NCBI GenBank assembly: GCA_009809945.1
Contig: WTPW01000675.1
Coordinates: 177,533 to 241,532, forward strand
DNA: 64,000 nt
Direction: 5' to 3'
Origin: Gigaspora margarita
Lineage: Eukaryota > Glomeromycota > Glomeromycetes > Diversisporales > Gigasporaceae
Position numbers and translations under genes: made by a program. How positions within the stretch are numbered: position 1 is the first letter of the stretch; every line of letters starts with the position of its first letter. Positions 45,000 through 57,930 of the stretch are shown piece by piece. The notes under the pieces are model-generated. The model did no database searches, was not told the origin of the DNA, and was given only the letters and a program-made list of their open reading frames with translations.

Positions 45000-45949
45000 T
45001 AGTTTATAGTTGTTTAGCTAGTTTGTATTAGAAATATAGTTATACAAGTATGTGTAGAGTGCTCTATTAGTAATAATAGTACATGATTAAATTTAATAAA
45101 AGTCATATTACAAGTGACTATAGCCTTCAATATAGTACTTGCAATACAACACATAGTGACAGGGATCTTATAAGGGTCAGAGAATATGTGAAGCAGTATG
45201 CAAGTAGAATATTACTTTACTAGAGTGGTTTAGTATATATTTATCAAAAAGCAAGAGAATATTTATTGGAATAAGATATATTTTATTAATAATAATATAA
45301 TAGAATATAAAGAGGATAGTTATTTGTAAATATTAAAAATGAAGAAGGGAATCTGAGCAGTATTGGAAATTCAAAAAAAATTTTATGATTTTTGTGAACA
45401 TAATTTTTTTTATAATGTTTACATTAAAAATAAATATGTTCACAAATAAAAATTTATAATAATTAATATATAAAATTAAAAACTCTTGAAATTACAAATA
45501 TTTTACTAATATAATTTATATTTTTTAATTATAAATTTATATTAATATAACTAAATTGTATAGCTATTTATTTATATAATTAATATATTTAGTCTTTATT
45601 TAAAACAATATATTATTGATTATTTTTATATAATAAATTTGGTAAACTTTATATGCATGTTCAAAATCAAATCATTTATAGATGAACTATTTATAAAAAT
45701 TACCAAAAGATAATTAAAAGTTCTAAAATGTATTCTATTTCTATGTTTGGTTTAATTGATTTTGTTATAAAAATATACATTCTGCTACTATATTTTAAGT
45801 GCAATATACAAACAAAATTCCATTCTTTAATTAAATTTTTAATATTAATTAATGAAGAACATTTAATTCCTAAATTGAAATAAAGTATTAATTTTTTTTG
45901 AATTTAAGGTTGCAAAGCCAGAAACACTCTATTTGTACTTGTATTAGCA
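45000..45949. other. Gene-free AT-rich stretch
   Basis: No coding sequence seen. An imperfect hairpin with GTGAACATAA / TATGTTCAC lies at 45396-45446; a related motif recurs at 58590-58710. Confidence 0.4.
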
Positions 45950-45954
45950 TACTG

Positions 45955-46340
45955 TATCTTGCTAACAATAAGCTATCTCTGAAAATAAGCTACCTTCTCT
46001 TTTGGTCAAAAAACTCAAAAACGTTTTTGATCCAAAAATAAGCTACCCCACAATCGATGACAGTTGCTACATAGTAAAGTCCCAAACTTTACTATATAAA
46101 TCGATTATAGTCGCTTAAGTAAACTTACTCAGAAGATCAATTTGTATATACTTTGAAATTTTCATAAAAATTGGAGAACCTTTTATTATTATGCTTTGAA
46201 TTTTTACTTTCAACGAAAAAATAAAATTTTTTTTTAAAAAATATATTCGTTGTAGAGATCTGAACTGGATGCAAATTTATCACCTGGGTTATCTGTATAA
46301 CTTTGAAATTTTGTACCTGGATGAAAACAGATTATATAGT
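45955..46340 (+). repeat. Dispersed repeat plus hAT-type terminus
   Basis: AAAAATAAGCTACC, GTTGCTACATAGTAAAGTC, ACTCAGAAGATCAATTTG and a GGAGAACCTTTTATTATT block follow one another, then TAGAGATCTGAACTGGATGC at 46253. The same order occurs inverted at 58260-58535. Parts of it recur inside the element at 43168-44555. Confidence 0.55.
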
Positions 46341-46618
46341 ACAAAGTGGAAAATGTGAAAATATTTCTTAAGCGTTACAGTTTTATACTGAAAAGGGTTA
46401 GTGTAATAAACTTAGTACATGGTTATCTATATATTAAAATAATTGATAGTCAATCAACGTGTCTATTATTACATAAGAAACATCGGTCTGATCTGTGTCG
46501 ATCTCTATAGCTGATGGTACTGTCATTACACAAGTCACAAACGGGCTAATCCGTGTCAATTTCCATAAGCTTATTGGCTAACATGTGAACACGTGACTAA
46601 AACCAACATACACCTCAC

Positions 46619-46960
46619 CAGTCACATAGCACAAATGGGACAGAAAATTTTCAGAAGCATTTAATTTATAGGTTTTTTCGAGTTTTGAAATTTTTACCTA
46701 AATCGGTCGTATTTTTACTCTAAAAAAACCACTAATTGGGCTCAAACAAAATGTTTTCCTGGCATGCTAATAGACCTCGGAAAATTAGACAGTCATGTAG
46801 CACAAACAGGGACACAGAAATTTTTGAAAGCAATATTTTTTACGAATGTGTGAATTTTTTTTGAACATGTAAGTTGATCGAAATTTTGGCAAAATTTTTA
46901 CTCTCATAAGTCAGGAAAAAGAAACCACCAATTGGGCTCAAACAAATGTTTTTCTGTACT
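46619..46960 (+). repeat. Tandem duplication, period about 170-196 bp
   Basis: CAGTCACATAGCACAAATGGG (46619) and CAGTCATGTAGCACAAACAGG (46790) start two diverged units that both end in AATTGGGCTCAAACAAA. Non-coding. Confidence 0.7.
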
Positions 46961-47962
46961 ATTACATCTAACTGTAGTATCCTAATTTAAATCAATCTAT
47001 TGTCGTTTGATCGAATCATGTGACTACTGGATTTTTATAAGTAAACTATTGCAATAACATATCTGAACTGATCTAGAAATTCCACTCCATAGATTTTCAG
47101 TATATCAAGATAGCCGGTACAAATAGTTTATTTGTACTAGATCTAAGTCAGCCCAAGCATTTTTAATATCCAGTAGCAGTATAATACAGAACAATTATTG
47201 CTCGCTTATAGTTTTAAAGTCTTTCTATTGGTTAGAGAATTAATAAAAATTAGTTACGTGATAAAAAATCAAAGACATTATACAAAGATTGTCATTTTTT
47301 AAAATATATCACTTTTAGTTTTTATATTAAAAAAACCATTACTCTTAAATTAGCCTGTAAACTAGTGTACCAGGTATAAAGGTACTCGACGTATTGAAAA
47401 TACATTACTATATTTATAAGTGGAAAGGCGTTAATAGAGTATTATAAAACTGAGCACTAACTACAGAATTTTTAACATGTAAACCATTTTCGTTCTTCAT
47501 TTTTTATATTATAGCTTCTAAACTTGAGCAGAATAATCTATATATTAAAAAAATTTAAACATAAGCATTTTTTGTAATTCAAACTTATATATATATACTA
47601 ATGATAAAGCATATATTAAATAAGATATATTTTTTCACTTTTTTTTATAAATTACTTACTTATTCTTTGTAGAAAAAGTCTTTGACTTTAGTTTCATACA
47701 AATTTTTTTGAATTTGTTTTGTCATCTCTTAAAAAATTATTTTCATCACAGAAAAGATGTTAATAAACAGAGTTAAAATTCGACAAACAAAAAAATTTTT
47801 AGTATATAAATTTTTTTGTGTGGCACAGTTCTGAAACCATTGTGCAAATAACAATACATTCACAATGATGTTAAATAATATAGTTATGACCCATTTCTTT
47901 TTTCTGCTTTTAACTTAATACAAACCATTTCTTTTTCTGCTTTTAACATAGTTACAGAAAAA
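46961..47962. other. Unassigned region, should contain the Helitron 5' end
   Basis: AT-rich leader upstream of the Helitron reading frame. The expected 5'-TC terminus could not be fixed by eye. Confidence 0.35.
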
Positions 47963-50900
47963 ATGGAGTCAAATACAAATGTAACACATGAACCACTTCG
48001 TGAAATTAAAAACCAGCAAGAACGAGAACGATATGCTAAACGTATGTCACATACACAAGATGAAACATCCAATGCTGAGTCTTCTGAAAGTCCTCGCGAA
48101 CGAAAAAACCGTCTTGCAAGAGAAAGCTGTGCTCGCCGTAAGACAATGGAAACTGCAGAAGAAGCTGAACAGCGTCGAAGTAAACAGAGAGAAGCATATG
48201 CTCAATGAATTGCAACTCAAACGGTTGAAGAAGCTGAACATCAATGAAGTACACAAAGACAAGCATATGCCCGTCATCATGCAGATGAAAATATAAAGCA
48301 AGCTGAATTATGAAGAAAAAAATGAAACGATTCTAATCATAAAATTTCTAATGCAGCGCGTAATAACAACTACAACACAACTGCTGTACATCCACACAAC
48401 CTTGGAAGATTGAATGTCGAATGTCTAGAATGCAAAGCAATGCATTGGATGAAAGAGAAAATAGCTGGAACAAAGCGAGTACCAATTTTTAGTATTTGTT
48501 GTGCAAAAGGCAAAGTACAATTGCCTGTTATTGCTACACATCCACCACTAATGTGTACACTTTTAACTGAGGAAAGTCCAAGTGCACGTGATTTTAGAAA
48601 GAAAATTCGCATGTACAATACTGCACTTGCATTCACTTCTATGGGGGCCAAGATCGATGAATGTGTCACTAGAACACAAGGCGTGTATAGTTTTCGCATA
48701 CAAGGAGGATTGTATCATCGCATTGGATCACTTATTCCTGAGAATCATGAACCATTATTTTCTTAAATTTATATGTATGATTCAAGTGAGCAGTTACAAT
48801 GAAGGCAGCAATTAATGCCTGATCCTGATTCAAACACATTATTACAACTTCAAACAATGTTAAATGAAGTTAATCCATATGTACACACATTTCAAAATGC
48901 TGCTCAAATTTTAAGAGAAAATCCTATACAAGATTTAAAAATTANNATAACCAAAACNAGACAGGAGCTTCAATACAATACACCTACTGCATCTGAAGTT
49001 GCCGTTCTTATAGTTGGAGATGGTCAAAGCATTGGACTTTCAAATTGAGATATTGTATTACATAAACAAGGTGGCGAGCTCCAACATATTTCTGAAATTC
49101 ATCAAAGCTACAGTCCTTTACACTATGTATTGTTGTTTCCACATGGTGAATTTGGCTGGTATCCTGGCATTTGCCAAAAAAATTATCAAGAAATATCAAC
49201 AAATATCAATGATCAGAACAATACAAATGAAATTGATGCTACAAATAATGCAGATGAAGATGAATCTACAATTGATGGAACATCTAGAGGTTAAGTATCA
49301 ATGATGCAGTACTATGCATATCGTTTGCAGTTGCGAATGCTAGTACACGATGAAATTTTTGCATTACACAGATCAGGTCGCCTCTTTCAGCAATATATCG
49401 TTGATGCTTATGCATGCATAGAACAAAGCTGATTGAATTATTTGAGATTTAATCAAAAAACAATTCGTGCTGAACTGTATAGTGGACTTCAAGATGTATT
49501 AACAACAACTGATGAACTACCAAGCAATCTCCGTATTGGTCGAAGAATTATACTGCCTTCTGGCTTTATTGGAGGTCCAAGGCATATGAAACAATTGTAC
49601 CAAGATGCTATGACAATTGTTGGACAGTTAGGCAAGCCAGACCTGTTTATAACAATAATTTGCAACCCAAATTGGCCAGAGATTCAAGCAGAATTATTAC
49701 CAGGCCAAACTGCACAAGACCATCCTAATCTTTGTACACGAGTATTTCGATTAAAGTTAATGGCATTGCTTAATGATATTATAAAAAAAGGAATTTTTGG
49801 TCGTGTACTTGGACATATCTATGTCATTGAAGCCCAGATGCGTGGCCTATTGCATGCCCATATGTTATTTATACTGTCTTCTGAGGACAAACCCCAGACT
49901 ATCGAAGATTTTGATCATATCATTTCTGCTGAAATACCCGATCCTATCAAATTTCCTGAAGAGTATGAAATAGTAATTAAATGTATGATGCATGGACCAT
50001 GTGGAGCAAGCAATATAAATGCACCATGTATGCGAGATGGAAAATGTTCAAAAATGTATCCAAAACAGTTTCACCAAACAACTTGCCAAAATGATGATAG
50101 GTATCCAGTTTATCATCATCGTGATGATGGTCGTATAGCTCAAGTACGAGGTGCTCTTCTCGATAACCGCTGGGTAGTGCCACATAATCTGTATCTTTGC
50201 AAAAAGTATCAATATCATATCAATGTCGAAATTTGCTCCTCAATTCGTGCAGTAAAATATCTTTTCAAGTATGTGTATAAGGGTCATGATAGGGCAACAA
50301 TAGCAATTAGTAATCATAGTAATAGCAACAATGAACTACAAACTGCAAGAGTACCTGATGAAATTACACAATATATTGATGCACGCTATGTATTAGCATC
50401 TGAAGCATTTTGGCGTATAATGCACTTTAAAATGCATAATGAGTCACCTGACATTCAGCGCTTAGTTTTACATCTTCCTGGACAACACTTGGTTACTTTT
50501 GCAGATAATGAATCTCTTGATGCTATCATGCAACAATCTCTAAATAAAAAATCTACACTAAGAGCTGTGTCATTAATCACCTGATTATTTTTTATCAGAG
50601 GCCTACTTCCTCCCTCTTCTTTAATATATATATAGTCAGGTTCTTATATATAATTTCAACTGTTTTTACCCCCTCCCCCCCTAAAAAATCATCTGATTTT
50701 TGTCACTCCCCTAACAGCATGGTTCGAGGCAAATAGAGATCCAATACTTGCTACTTTAGCAAGAAACTACATATATACTCAATTTCTACAAGCCTTTGTT
50801 TTTAACAAAAAAACCAAAAAATGGCATCCATATATTAAGAGCAATACTATCGGTCGTATGTACTTTGTGCACCCTGGAGCAGGTGAATAATTTTATCTAT

Positions 50901-52883
50901 GCCTACTTTTGAGCATCGTTCGAGGAGCAACATCATTTGATCATCTAAGAACTGTAAATGGATTTATGCATACTACTTTTAAAAATGCATACCATGCTCT
51001 TGGCCTATTACAAGATGACCATGAATGGGATAATTGCTTAGAAGAAGCTGCAAAGATACAATCAGGAGGCCAACTTCGTCACTTATTTGCTGTTATTTTA
51101 ATCAATTGTCAACCTAATGAACCTGAAAATCTGTGGGCAAAGCATCATAGCACTTACTGATGATATAGTATATTATGGATGCCAAAGAGCACAGAATTCT
51201 GACCTGCAATTAACTGATGATGAAATTGAAAATGAAGCTCTACTTCAATTAGAAAATATTCTTTTGGAGCAAAATAATAAAACTTTAACAGACTTTCCAA
51301 ATATGCCATGCCCAGTTTTTGGTCGTGAATTCAGTAATGCTTTACTAAACAATGAATTAAGCTATAACATATCAGCACTTGAAGAATTTGTAGAGCAGAA
51401 TTTAAGCAGTTTAAATAGTAAACAATATGCTATTTATGATGAAATAATTCAAGCAATCGAATGTAATGATCCTTCATGCTTTTTTATACATGGACTTGCA
51501 GGAGCAGGCAAAACATTTCTTTACAATATTCTTCTTGCTATAGTTTGATCACGTAGAAATATTGCTCTAGCAGTTGCTTCTTCTGGAATTGCTACTCTAT
51601 TGCTTGATGGAGGTTGTACAGCACACTCTCGGTTTAAAATTCCTATTGATCTTAATGAGGATTCAACATGCAATATTTCTGTAAACTCAGATCTTGTAGA
51701 GCTTTTAAGAAAGACAACTCTTATCATTTGGGATGAAGCACCAATTATGCATCGTCATGCATTTGAAGCTGTTGATCGTACTTTAAGAGATATAATGAGT
51801 TCTGTTAATCAACAATTTGAAAATATACCATTTGGTGGCAAAGTAATTGTTTTTGGTGGCGATTTCCGGCAACTTCTTCCAGTAGTTCCAAAAGGTGAAT
51901 GAGAAGATATTATTAATGGCAGCTTTTGCTGCTCATATTTATGGCGTCATGTAAAATTGAGAAAGTTAACAATAAACATGCGCTTACAAACAGCATTAAA
52001 TACTATAGATGCTTCAGATGCTTTTGCACAAAAAGAATTTGCAAACTGGCTACTAATGATTGGTGAAGGTCGAATAGCTGAAATTGCACCAAATAGTAGT
52101 TATATTAAACTACTACAAAGTATCATGTTGCATGATGAATCATGTCAGGGTCTAATTGATTTTGTTTATCCAGATTTGCAAACTCATGCACATAACTCGG
52201 CATATATAATAGAAAGAAGCATTCTCGCACCATGCAATTCTGAAGTAGACATGCTCAATGATGAAATTCTTTCTCAATTTCCTGAAGAGGCAAGAACATA
52301 CTATAGTGCAGATGCTTTAGATCACAGCTCATCAACATACATTCCAGCACATGAAGATATGTATTCAACAGAATTCCTCAATTCGCTAAAGCTTAGTGGA
52401 TTACCACCTCATGCATTAACTTTAAAAGTAGGAGCTCCTATTATTCTACTGCGAAATATTAATGCTAATGAGGGGCTTTGTAATGGTACTCGCCTTATCT
52501 GCAAGGCACTTCAAAATAATGTTATTGAAGTGGAACATGTTAGTGGATCATTTAAAGAAAAGAGAGTTTTTTTACCGCGTGTTGAATTATCTCCAACCAA
52601 TTCTTCTATGCCATTTGTTTTTAAACGCCGCCAGTTTCCATGACAGCTTGCATTTGCTATGTCTATCCACAAGTCACAAGGACAGACAATAAACTTCCTT
52701 GGAGTTTATCTTCCCAAACCAGTCTTCTTGCATGGACAATTCTATGTTGCATGTTCACGTGTAACTTCTTATCAAAAATTACAAATTTTTCTTGGACCTA
52801 CATGTTCAGAATTATTCAATTGTACCAAAAATATTGTATATCCAAAGATTTTTCAAAGGTTTGATACTATGGCAATAGATTAG
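47963..52883 (+). pseudogene. Helitron Rep/helicase, 13 internal stops plus a MITE insertion
   Basis: About 1,590 codons excluding the MITE. Order: Arg/Glu-rich N-terminus (from 47963); zinc-binding LNVECLECKAMHW (48410); a Helitron-type N domain to 49430; the HUH relaxase motif GLLHAHMLF (about 49840); YLFKYVYKGHD with the probable catalytic Tyr (about 50255). The PIF1-type helicase has Walker A GLAGAGKTF (51490), Walker B IIWDEAP (51725), [26 protein letters not shown] and MSIHKSQGQT (52659). Stops: TGA at 48206, 48245, 48311, 48323, 48800, 49046, 49430, 51546, 51900, 52641; TAA at 48764, 49292, 50888. A single frameshift lies near 51145. Most TGAs stand where Arg is expected, pointing to CGA to TGA decay. 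Ambiguous bases at 48945, 48946 and 48958. Product would nick, unwind and transfer Helitron DNA; this copy cannot make it. Confidence 0.92.
50562..50711. mobile_element. Tourist-like MITE inserted in the Helitron Rep region
   Basis: TAA on both sides (50559-50561, 50712-50714). GAGCTGTGTCATTAATCACC and complement GGGGAGTGACAAAAATCAGA are the diverged TIRs. Removing the 150 bp plus one TAA rejoins KSTL to TAWFEAN in frame. Insert plus TSD is 153 bp, a multiple of three, but it contains a TGA at 50582. Confidence 0.9.
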
Positions 52884-53447
52884 TGTAGAAATTCTAAATA
52901 TCAAAAAATCTTAGATATTGTCTTTTATTATAAGTCATACAAATTAATAAAACAAGCACAGTTGCCTCTCTCTAATCCAGTCCTCTATACACTAAACTCT
53001 TTATATATCAAATAAAAACTTCAGAACAAATAATTTATATTTATTTATTTGGATATACTGAATTCATACAATAATTTTATAACTTAGATCTGAACCCAAA
53101 TTAATTAGTAAATATAAAATTTATTTAAGTAAAATTATTTTGTATTTTAAATAAAATTTATTCTATATAAGTAATTAAAACAATACAAAACAAAAATAGC
53201 CTAACATCTGCTAATTTTAAACTAAAAGTTAACTGTCAACTAAATATTTTTAATGAATATAGAATTGTGACCAATTGTAATAAAGTTGCAACTTTTTGGT
53301 AGTATTGATATAATATAGGTAGTAAATTCAAAAAAATTAAAAAAAAATAAAATGCAAAATAGCAAAAAATAGTGAAAAACAGGAGTTTTTTTTAAGTTTT
53401 TATTAATTGTTTTGTACAATTTAAATAAACTATTGTATTTAAATTTA

Positions 53448-53478
53448 ACCCGTCGTTTAACGACGGGTCTTAATCTAG
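53448..53478 (+). terminator. Helitron 3' hairpin and CTAG end
   Basis: 21-nt palindrome ACCCGTCGTTTAACGACGGGT with a GC-rich stem, then CTTAATCTAG. This is the rolling-circle transposition terminator of Helitrons, not a transcription terminator. Confidence 0.9.
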
Positions 53479-53689
53479 TTTACTATAAATTAATACTTAT
53501 AATCAACCTCTAAGTGAAATTAGCCAGAACAAATTCAATATTTTACTACACAGTCGAAGTAGATATTTAATTGAAACTTAGATTATTGTATTGATAAATA
53601 AGTATCAGTTTCTATTATGCAGTTTTTACTAAAATATTGATTTATTTATTTTTTATAATTTAAAAAAATGAAATTATATCAGAATTTCT

Positions 53690-56046
53690 TTTTAAAAACA
53701 TCATTTTATTTACTAACTTAGGATCTAGTTGTGTATGTTTCATAGTAATACAATTATCTGCATCCAAAAACAACCTTTTACTAGGCACAGAGGATGCAGG
53801 AATTGACAAATACTTTCTGGCTAACTTTGCTATGTTGGGAAATTTTGTTTTTCAAATTGCCCACTATTCAAATGGGTTCGTATTATCTTTAGCAATATGG
53901 GTTCATGTGGGATCTAAATAGCATTCTAATTTGGCTAAAGGATTGGAAGCAGTGTAGCCTGATGCTGATGTACCAAAAATTGAGAAGTATAAATGATTGT
54001 GATAAAGATTGTTACTATTTGAGAAAGTAGTATAGTTAATGCTATTATTTGTTCAGTAGTTATATTTTTGAATTAACAAGTTAACTCAGCTTTGGCCCTT
54101 TCTTGGGTTTCTTCATCCCAACTAGAAAGCATTTTTAGTCATAGATCCAAAAGTGATACCAACAAACTGACCATCAGTGGTTTATTCCAATAATCAAATA
54201 AGGAATTATAGATTGTATAGCACATTGACTTGATAATTTGAAAAGAATTATCAGTTAAATCTGATGCATCAAATTCTGAATCATCACTATTATCATCTGA
54301 AGATTCTTCATAGCGAAAGTTAGGTATATCTACTGAATCAATTTATGATATATAAAATATACTAGGAAAACATTAGCGTTTAATAGCTTTCTATTTTCTA
54401 ATATATAGTAAACATTAGTAGCTTAATGCTACTAATATTTACTATATACTATAAAATAGATAGTTATTAAAAGCAATAATAGATAAGATGTATATTATGG
54501 ATGATATACCTTGTTCATTGTCTTGAGCATCACTTGTTATATCGAATTCAACAAATATATATTTAAGTGCTTCAATTAAAGGATATATAATAGATAAGGT
54601 AGCATACTGTGAGCCACTAAAATAAGTAGTGGCATCATCAAATAGCTCTAACAAAGTAACGATTTGATTTAACAGGTCCCACTCGTGTAATAAAAGAAGC
54701 AACTTTTTTAATTTTCGACTATCAGCTCAATCATCCAGATTGTCTAATTAAGATAGTTTTGTATATAACCATTCAACTGCTTTATGCAATTTAAGTAGCC
54801 ATTTCCATGAATAGTACTTTGAATTCCATCTTGTCTTTATATCTGCTATGTTATACTGTATAAGATAGGTTTTTCAGAATCTGCAACATTTACTGATGAA
54901 TCACTACTACCAGAATTTAATGCATTAGTCAGGCAATCATTTTTACTTGTTGCACCTCATCAAGATGTTCACTTTGCTTAGGAGATTTGGTAAAAAACTT
55001 AACTAATTTTTTTATTTTTTTAATATGAATATTTGTTTTTTTAAAAGCATGAGAAACTGATAATTGTAAGGTATGAGCTGCACAAGGCAAACGTTCAACC
55101 TCCTTCCACAAACCAATTGCTTTAACCATATTACTCTTGCTATCTGTTGTAATACAAGTTATTTTTCCATCTAACCCAAATTCTGTAATATTTTTTTTAG
55201 AAAAGTAACAATTCTTTTAGCCAAATGCAGATATTGCATATGTTCTATGCAAAGAAGGCTAAAATATACTCTAAAATCACTTGCTAACCAATGAATTGTT
55301 ATATCTATATATCCATGTTTGCTACGTGAGGTCCATAGGTCAGTTGTTAAGAATTCTGACTCACACATATTATCTAATAGTTGTTTCAAATTTTTAACTG
55401 CTTTAGGATAAGCATCATTAATTTCTTTTTTAATTCTTTTTTTAGAAGGAAGTTGAAATGCTGGATAGACTATTCCCATCATCTTTTTGTATCCTTTTTC
55501 TTTAACTATACTAAATGCCAAATTATCAATAATAATCCATTTAGCAATTGCTTGCTGAATCTCTTGGTTTCGTGGTTCTTTATGCATTTTAACTTTTGCT
55601 CGTTCAAGAGATTCTGCTAATGTTTGTTGAACACTATGGTCTTGATTCTATACAATGATTAGATATGCATGATTGATTATATTAAATATTAAATAATAAT
55701 TAATACATAGGTCGATTTAAGGCAAATTGGATTCAAATTGGCATTATGTAATCCTGATATGAATCTGATTTAAAACAGATATTTGGTACAAATAGGGCCC
55801 TATTTGTGCCAAATATCAGTTTCAAATCAGATTCATATTGGGATTACATCATGCTGATTTGAATCCAATTTGTTTTAAATCGACCTGTGATAGAAAACTT
55901 ACTTTATTTTTATTCTTATTTAGACTATGTTTGTCTTGAAGATGAATACTCATATTTCTAGTACTACCATCGTGTAGAAATTTATGACTGCACTTAACCC
56001 TTTTATTACTTAAATTCAGGGTCTCAACTTTACAAACATTGTACAT
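53690..56046 (-). pseudogene. Broken hAT transposase with a palindromic MITE between BED finger and core
   Basis: Minus strand: BED-type finger remnant (56046-55849: CKVETLNLSNKRVKC...STRNMSIHLQDKHS). The N-terminal core is at 55587-55171 (FQLPSKKRIKKEI, FLTTDLWTSRSKHGYIDITIHW), then 55129-54929 (LPCAAHTLQLSVSHAFK). A HEWDLLNQIVTLLELFDDAT segment is at 54702-54442. A degraded dimerisation region near 53870-53690 reads PNIAKLARKYLSIPASSVPSKRLF, followed by a frameshift. Several stops separate the pieces. A palindromic MITE (55709-55886) interrupts the region between finger and core. TIRs of the parent element were not identified. Confidence 0.8.
55709..55886. mobile_element. 178 bp palindromic MITE
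   Basis: AGGTCGATTTAAGGCAAATT at the left and its near complement at the right; the arms pair to the centre at TAGGGCCCTA (about 55795). Non-coding. Confidence 0.85.
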
Positions 56047-56553
56047 TCCATCCTTGCTTACTTCAAAGTATTTCCATACCTAGCTGATTTTTGCATATTT
56101 TTTGCCTGCACTTTAGATGCGTCAATTTACTTTTTTTTGTTGCATAAGGTTGATTTTCTTGACTGACTATTGAAACAGCCCCACTACTAGAACCAATTGA
56201 TATATTATTACTGGTTTTGCAGTTTGAATCAAAAGCTAAAGAATTTTCATAAAGATCACTTTCATTGTCACTTATTGTAAGTTAAAGATCAATTTCAAGT
56301 TACTTAAGATAAAGATATAACAATTATGTTGAAAAAAAGAATGGGAGAAATTAATTTTCTTTATTTTGACAAATGTATTTTTTTTTATAAAATTTATATC
56401 AATTCTGAAATCTATATAGAATGGATGACTCACTTACAAGTTTGAGAACAATTTTTTGTCTGTATTTTATTTGTTTTTTTTTGTTTATTTATGAATTTGC
56501 TAAATTATGAGGTTCTTTATATTTTTTGTGACAATATATTACTTTAATACTAA
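56047..56553. other. Spacer, probably 5' region of the broken hAT
   Basis: A short region with Ser-rich coding-like remnants on the minus strand near 56100-56280, then AT-rich sequence. Not interpretable further. Confidence 0.3.
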
Positions 56554-56555
56554 TA

Positions 56556-56900
56556 CAGTGCGGGACAGCATAAACCAACACCCCCTGTGCCAAATTTTGA
56601 AATAAATACTCAATTCTGATTGGCTAGTATAATGTAATCAATTGTGATTGGTAAAAAATTATATATGAGTTTCTTTTTTTTATATATTAAACGCCAAATT
56701 TTCAATTTCATAGTAAACTTTAAATTGATATAACCTTTTAAAATTAAAATAAAATAAAAATCTATTTTAACCAAATTGTAGCTTAGCCTCAAAGCTACAA
56801 ATTGGTTAAAAAATTTTTTGAAAAAATTTTTTATTTTTAAGTTATATCAATTTTTGTAAAATACATATAAAAAGGTGTTGGTTTATGGTGTCCCGCACTG
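56556..56900. mobile_element. Tc1/mariner-like MITE, tips CAGTGCGGGACA
   Basis: CAGTGCGGGACAGCATAAAC and its complement (one or two differences) with TA flanks. 345 bp. Internal AACTTTAAATTGATATAACC and a CAAATTGTAGCTT hairpin are shared with the elements at 27986 and 58805. Confidence 0.85.
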
Positions 56901-56902
56901 TA

Positions 56903-57854
56903 CGTATTGCTTTCTAGCTTACATGATTAGATAAATAATACAATTTTTGCATTAATTTTGCAAGATTGTTCTGTTTTATACAAAACTATAAGGAGAATCT
57001 TTATTTATTTTCCATCATGTATTATCTTATTTTTTGGGGCTAGTGCATTGTAAGTTTAGTTAACCTGAATGTTTTGTGCATTTGGTATGTACCGGTAATT
57101 GAATACAAGGTCAAACAAATTGTGTATATGACTTTTTTTATTTTCAATTATTTATAATATTCAGTTAACGTACTTATTAGATAGATAAAAATTGGATATA
57201 TAAAATTATGCGAGTTGATATCCTACCAATGCAATAGCCCCATAAAAATTGATGAGAGCTTTTGCTTAAAAACAAGGCTTTGAATTATTGCATATTTAGA
57301 AGTAACTTGTTTTAAATATATATGGTGTTAATTCTCATTTAATATTATCAGGTTCAACAAATATTTACTATTCGATTGATTTGTATCTATTTATTTTAAT
57401 AAACTCAATGCTAAAAAATAATTACATTAAAATTTAAGAACAAATTGCAACTTTTATTTTTCATCACATACAATGTCTCGTGCTATGTGCTTTCTATTTA
57501 AATAATATGTGCTTATTTTATCTAACATATAATTATTATAATTTTATGTCTAATTTAAGAGATGGCTATCACATTTATTACTTCTTATTTATATATGGTT
57601 TTTTTAATATATATATGCTTGCATGCATTAACGAGTAAATTTGAACTATTTAAACCAATCCAGGGCATAAGATCAGGTAGTGTCAATTATAGATTTTAAC
57701 ACCAAACATAGAATTAGATAATGTCAATTTTAGATTTTAATGCCAAGGTATAGGATCAAATAGTATAAATTTATAATTTTTTAAAGAGAACCAGAGCAGG
57801 GGTGCATCTGCACTTATATAGTAGTGCAAAGATGATTCAAAAATAGCATATTCT
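56903..57854. other. Gene-free AT-rich stretch
   Basis: No coding region. Two short related units around ATTTTAACACCAAACATAGA / ATTTTAATGCCAAGGTATAG occur at 57690-57760. Confidence 0.4.
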
Positions 57855-57855
57855 G

Positions 57856-57930
57856 GGAATTTATTGGTTAGTATGTATTAAAAAAAAAGGCTTAAAGCCT
57901 TTTTTTAATACTTACTAACCAATAAATTCC
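57856..57930. repeat. 75 bp hairpin
   Basis: GGAATTTATTGGTTAGTATG pairs with CTTACTAACCAATAAATTCC around an AAGGCTTAAAGCCTT centre. Confidence 0.85.

Larger units (their letters stand above)
47963..53478 (+). mobile_element. Helitron, 3' terminus defined, 5' terminus not found
   Basis: Coding region 47963-52883, followed by a non-coding tail that ends in the diagnostic Helitron 3' structure. A 10 bp perfect inverted repeat ACCCGTCGTT..AACGACGGGT (53448-53468) comes 6 bp before the terminal CTAG (53475-53478), which abuts a host T. There is no TSD, as expected for rolling-circle insertion. The start given is the first codon of the frame; the real 5' end lies upstream. Confidence 0.88.

Noticed and set aside
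48036..48699. Minus-strand frames opposite the Helitron
   Set aside because: Shadows of the Helitron Rep frame, which carries recognisable motifs.
47963..52883. Alternative genetic code or stop read-through in the Helitron
   Set aside because: The same genome uses Arg CGN and normal stops elsewhere, the TGA sites fit Arg rather than one recoded residue such as Trp, and TAA stops and a frameshift are also present.
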